Source: Kiritimatiellota bacterium
GTDB taxonomy: Bacteria > Verrucomicrobiota > Kiritimatiellia > JAAZAB01
Assembly (NCBI GenBank): GCA_008636095.1
Contig: VSJD01000182.1
Span: 1 to 10,000 of the forward strand
Length of the DNA: 10,000 nt
Direction: 5' to 3'
Of this stretch, positions 7,200-10,000 are shown piece after piece. Position 1 is the stretch's first letter. Each line of letters begins with the position of its first letter. The notes below the pieces were generated by a model. That model was given only the letters and a program-made list of their open reading frames with translations. It had not been told where the DNA came from and made no database searches. Position numbers and translations under genes: made by a program.

Positions 7200-9947
7200 A
7201 TGAGCACCGCCCGTATTCTTATTGCCGCGCGTGATCCGGTCCTGGTTGCTAAACTGCAGGCCCTGCTGAAAATTCTGGATTATACCACCGCCGGCGTCGC
7301 GGCCAGCGCCAGTGACGCAAAGCGCCTGGCGGAAAGTCTCAAGCCCGATTTGATGCTGATAGATGTACGGCTGGAGGAGGCATGGCAAGGCGTTCAGGTT
7401 GCGGCCGCCATCTATCAGCAGTGGCAGATCCCCATCATTTTTCTGATAGATTCTGCGGATATCGAAGCTTTGCAGAAAGCCAAGGCCATTGAGCCCGTTG
7501 GGTTCATCCGCATTCCACTGGATGATAACGAGGTGCTGGCGACCGTCAAGCTGGCGTTAGACAAGCAATGGATTGAGCGTCAATTACAGGAGAGTGAGCA
7601 GAAGTACCGGTCCATGATGGAGGCCATGAGTGACCTGGTTTATATCTGTGCGCCGGATTACCGTATTGAATATATGAATCCGGCCATGATCCGCAAGGTT
7701 GGCCGGGATGCCGTGGGTGAGCCATGCTATCGTGTATTCTTTGAGCTCATCCAGGTTTGCCCCTGGTGTGTGATGCAGCAAGTCCAGCACGGACAAAGCG
7801 TTCACCACGAGATTACCAACCCGCGCGATGGCCGCATCTATCGCGTGGCCAGCATGCCGATCACCCATGCCGACAACACCGTGTCCAAAATGGCCATTCT
7901 TACGGACATCACGGAGCGTCGGCAGGCGGAATTGGCCCTCAAGGAAAGCGAGGTTCGCTATCGGCGCCTTGTAGAGTCTGCGACTGATTACATTTATAAC
8001 GTCAAGGTGGAAAACGGGCAGGTCGTTTCCACGTCGCATGGGCCGGCATGTGTGGCCGTTACGGGATATACTTCGGCGGAATATGAAGCCGATCCTGATC
8101 TCTGGTTTAAAATGGTTTATGAAGACGACCGTAAATTAGTGTTGAACCAGGCCGATCAGCTGTTGAAAGGCGAGACGATCCAGCCGCTGGAACACCGGAT
8201 TACTCATAAGAACGGGAAGATCCGTTGGCTTCGGAATACCCCTGTCCCGCATCAGGATGGCGCCGGGCGCCTGGTGGCGTACGACGGCCTGGTAACCGAC
8301 ATCACCGACCGCAAATTAGCCGAATTGCAGACCAAGGAGCATGCCCGCAAGTTGGAGATTGTGAACAAGGTCATTGTGGCGGTCAACCGGGCGACGGATT
8401 TGACCACCCTGCTCGATGAAGTGTTAAACGCATCGCTGGACTTGGTGCAATTCAAAGGGGCCGGGATTTATATCGTGGATGCCCAAAACGCAACGGCCAC
8501 ACTGGTTTCTGTTCAAGGATTGCCGACCGATTATGTGCGCAGTCTGAAGCGATTGCATCTGAATGAACCGCAATATCAGGTGCTTTTTGTGAAGGGCCAG
8601 GGGATTTTCACAGGTGATTACACGCGTGTGGCTCCGGAACGGGCCCGTAAATGGAACATTCAGTCAATGGCCCACATTCCCCTAACGGCCAAGGATACGG
8701 TGGTTGGCGCCTTGATGCTGGTACATGATGCACCCCACGTGTTTTCCAGCGAAGAGCAAGAGTTGTTGGTGGTGGTTGGCCGGCAAATCGGCACGGCGAT
8801 TGATAAAATGCGATCAGAAGTGGCTCTGCGCGAAAGCGAAGACAAGTATCGAACAATCTCGGAGCAGTCACTGGTCGGCATCCATATGATCAAGGATGGC
8901 AAGCTTGTGTTTGTCAACGATGGTTGGACCAAGATCACCGGCTATACCCGCGATGATATCAATGCCTGGGGGTTTGAAGAATTCGGGTGCATTGTCGAGC
9001 CGGTTGACCGCGATTTCTTTCTGGATCAGATTCGCAAAAAACAACTTGGCCTGACAGACGGCATTGTGCCGGTCCATGATTTTCGGTTCCTTTCCAAAAC
9101 GGGGGAAACCAAATGGGTGTTACTGCATTCCCGATCTGTGCAGTTTGCCGATGGACACGCCGTGGTTGGGGTGGTTATAGATATCACGGATCGGAAAATG
9201 GCCGTACAGGCCCTGGAAGCCGCCAATCAGCAGTTGCGCTCACGGGAGCGGGAGCTGATCAGCGCCAACCGGGACAAGGAAGTATTGCTCAAGGAAATCC
9301 ATCACCGTGTGAAAAACAACCTGCAGGTCATTTCCAGTCTGTTAAAACTGCAACTGGGCCATGTCCAGGACCGGCAGGCCGCCGCTGTAATCCGGGAGTG
9401 CCAGAACCGGATCAAATCCATTGCCATCGTGCACGAGAAACTATATCAGTCCCGGAGCCTGGCCGAGGTGGATATCGGGAATTATATTCAGAGCTTGATC
9501 AGCCACCTGTTCCGGATGTTCCTGGTGGATTCCGGTTCGGTGACCATGGATGTCGCCGTGGACAACGTTGCCCTGCATATTGACCAGGCAATTCCGTGCA
9601 GTTTGATCATTAACGAGCTGGTGTCCAATTCCCTGAAATATGCCTTTCCGGATAACCGGCGGGGCGAAATTCGTATCCGACTTCAAGCCGCCGCAAATGA
9701 CCTGTACCGGCTGGAGGTCGGCGACAACGGCGTGGGATTCCCGCCCAAAGTGGATTTCCGAAACACCGCCTCGCTGGGCTTGCAACTGGTGATGACCTTT
9801 GTGGAACAATTAGACGGATCGATCGAACGAATTCCCTGTTCCGGAACCATGTTTGTGGTGACGTTTCCGGCGGGCAAAAAGGCGGTAGCCGAGCGCGCCC
9901 ACGGAGAGTCGAACTCCGCTTCCCAGGATGAAAACCTGGTGTCCTGA
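7200..9947 (+). CDS. Soluble multi-domain sensor histidine kinase (receiver-PAS-PAS-GAF-PAS-HisKA_2-HATPase)
   Basis: The 915-residue protein has no membrane segment, so it should be cytoplasmic. Domains in order: N-terminal receiver (about 4-121) with phosphoacceptor D55 in LMLIDVRL; PAS1 (about 135-240); PAS2 (about 252-373); GAF (about 387-541); PAS3 (about 546-666). Then comes HisKA_2 with KEIHHRVKNNLQ at about 698-709, where one of the paired His residues (701/702) is the expected phosphorylation site. The HATPase ends the protein, with N-box IINELVSNSLKYAF (about 803-816), DNGVG (842-846) and SLGLQLV (about 858-864). The kinase would sense an intracellular ligand or redox state and phosphorylate a partner regulator, which is not in this window. 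The receiver is degenerate: the acidic pocket residues are A10-R11, and the usual Thr and Lys are I83 and I105. PAS1 carries four Cys. The natural end appears to be near VTFPAGKK; the last 17 residues are antisense to tRNA-Glu. Confidence 0.95.
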   Translation: MSTARILIAARDPVLVAKLQALLKILDYTTAGVAASASDAKRLAESLKPDLMLIDVRLEEAWQGVQVAAAIYQQWQIPIIFLIDSADIEALQKAKAIEPVGFIRIPLDDNEVLATVKLALDKQWIERQLQESEQKYRSMMEAMSDLVYICAPDYRIEYMNPAMIRKVGRDAVGEPCYRVFFELIQVCPWCVMQQVQHGQSVHHEITNPRDGRIYRVASMPITHADNTVSKMAILTDITERRQAELALKESEVRYRRLVESATDYIYNVKVENGQVVSTSHGPACVAVTGYTSAEYEADPDLWFKMVYEDDRKLVLNQADQLLKGETIQPLEHRITHKNGKIRWLRNTPVPHQDGAGRLVAYDGLVTDITDRKLAELQTKEHARKLEIVNKVIVAVNRATDLTTLLDEVLNASLDLVQFKGAGIYIVDAQNATATLVSVQGLPTDYVRSLKRLHLNEPQYQVLFVKGQGIFTGDYTRVAPERARKWNIQSMAHIPLTAKDTVVGALMLVHDAPHVFSSEEQELLVVVGRQIGTAIDKMRSEVALRESEDKYRTISEQSLVGIHMIKDGKLVFVNDGWTKITGYTRDDINAWGFEEFGCIVEPVDRDFFLDQIRKKQLGLTDGIVPVHDFRFLSKTGETKWVLLHSRSVQFADGHAVVGVVIDITDRKMAVQALEAANQQLRSRERELISANRDKEVLLKEIHHRVKNNLQVISSLLKLQLGHVQDRQAAAVIRECQNRIKSIAIVHEKLYQSRSLAEVDIGNYIQSLISHLFRMFLVDSGSVTMDVAVDNVALHIDQAIPCSLIINELVSNSLKYAFPDNRRGEIRIRLQAAANDLYRLEVGDNGVGFPPKVDFRNTASLGLQLVMTFVEQLDGSIERIPCSGTMFVVTFPAGKKAVAERAHGESNSASQDENLVS

Positions 9948-9965
9948 CCGATAGACGATGGGCGC
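9894..9965 (-). tRNA. tRNA-Glu (anticodon UUC)
   Basis: Read on the minus strand, 72 bases fold into a complete cloverleaf. The acceptor stem GCGCCCA/TGGGCGC has 7 perfect pairs. The D arm is GTCTATCGGTCAGGAC, with the GTCTA and AGGACA context typical of glutamate tRNAs. The anticodon stem CCAGG/CCTGG encloses loop TTTTCAT with anticodon TTC. A 4-base variable loop follows, then T stem CGGAG/CTCCG with loop TTCGACT, and discriminator G. The 3' CCA is not encoded (CTC follows), so it must be added post-transcriptionally. It is convergent with and overlaps the last 54 bases of the kinase gene. Its promoter would lie around 9970-10000 or beyond; I see no clear one in the bases available. Confidence 0.96.
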
Positions 9966-10000
9966 CGTTGAAAACCGCTAACCCGGATATTTCACGCTTG

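Noticed and set aside
6915..7388. Minus-strand frame of 157 codons across the intergenic repeats
   Set aside because: It runs through the composite inverted repeat and into the kinase antisense; peptides translated from such repeats are commonly spurious.

Overview
The window reads as a bacterial chromosome segment of moderately high GC. It carries surface-glycan or lipid biosynthesis genes on the plus strand, then a stretch of intergenic repeats, a large sensor kinase, and a tRNA on the minus strand. Gram-negative cell envelope chemistry is suggested by a family 9 (heptosyltransferase-type) glycosyltransferase and an ArnT/PMT-like membrane glycosyltransferase. The two types of intergenic repeat resemble ones I associate with environmental bacteria such as the PVC group (Verrucomicrobiota, Kiritimatiellota and relatives). 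That placement is a weak inference; nothing in the window fixes the phylum.

Layout: 1-128 is the C-terminal end of an NAD-dependent sugar epimerase/dehydratase. 255-1424 is a GT9 glycosyltransferase. 1479-3332 and 3351-4826 are two consecutive B12-binding-domain radical SAM enzymes. 4823-6865 is a multi-pass GT-C type glycosyltransferase whose start overlaps the previous stop codon by 4 bases. The last three genes are packed like one operon, and a good sigma-70-like promoter lies just upstream of them inside the 3' end of the GT9 gene.

6866-7199 is a 334-base noncoding stretch. It holds a low-complexity GACGAC-type repeat that starts inside the end of the GT-C gene, and a roughly 170-base composite inverted repeat with a perfect 17-bp central stem. 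7200-9947 encodes a soluble 915-residue sensor histidine kinase (degenerate receiver, PAS, PAS, GAF, PAS, HisKA_2, HATPase). Its last 17 codons and stop lie antisense to a complete tRNA-Glu(UUC) gene at 9894-9965.

The first five genes probably work together. The epimerase would supply a sugar nucleotide, and the GT9 and GT-C enzymes would transfer sugars in the cytoplasm and on the far side of the membrane. The two radical SAM enzymes would carry out a C-methylation, cyclisation or similar radical tailoring of the glycan or lipid carrier. The substrates cannot be read from sequence. The kinase is separated by repeats and has no visible link to the cluster.
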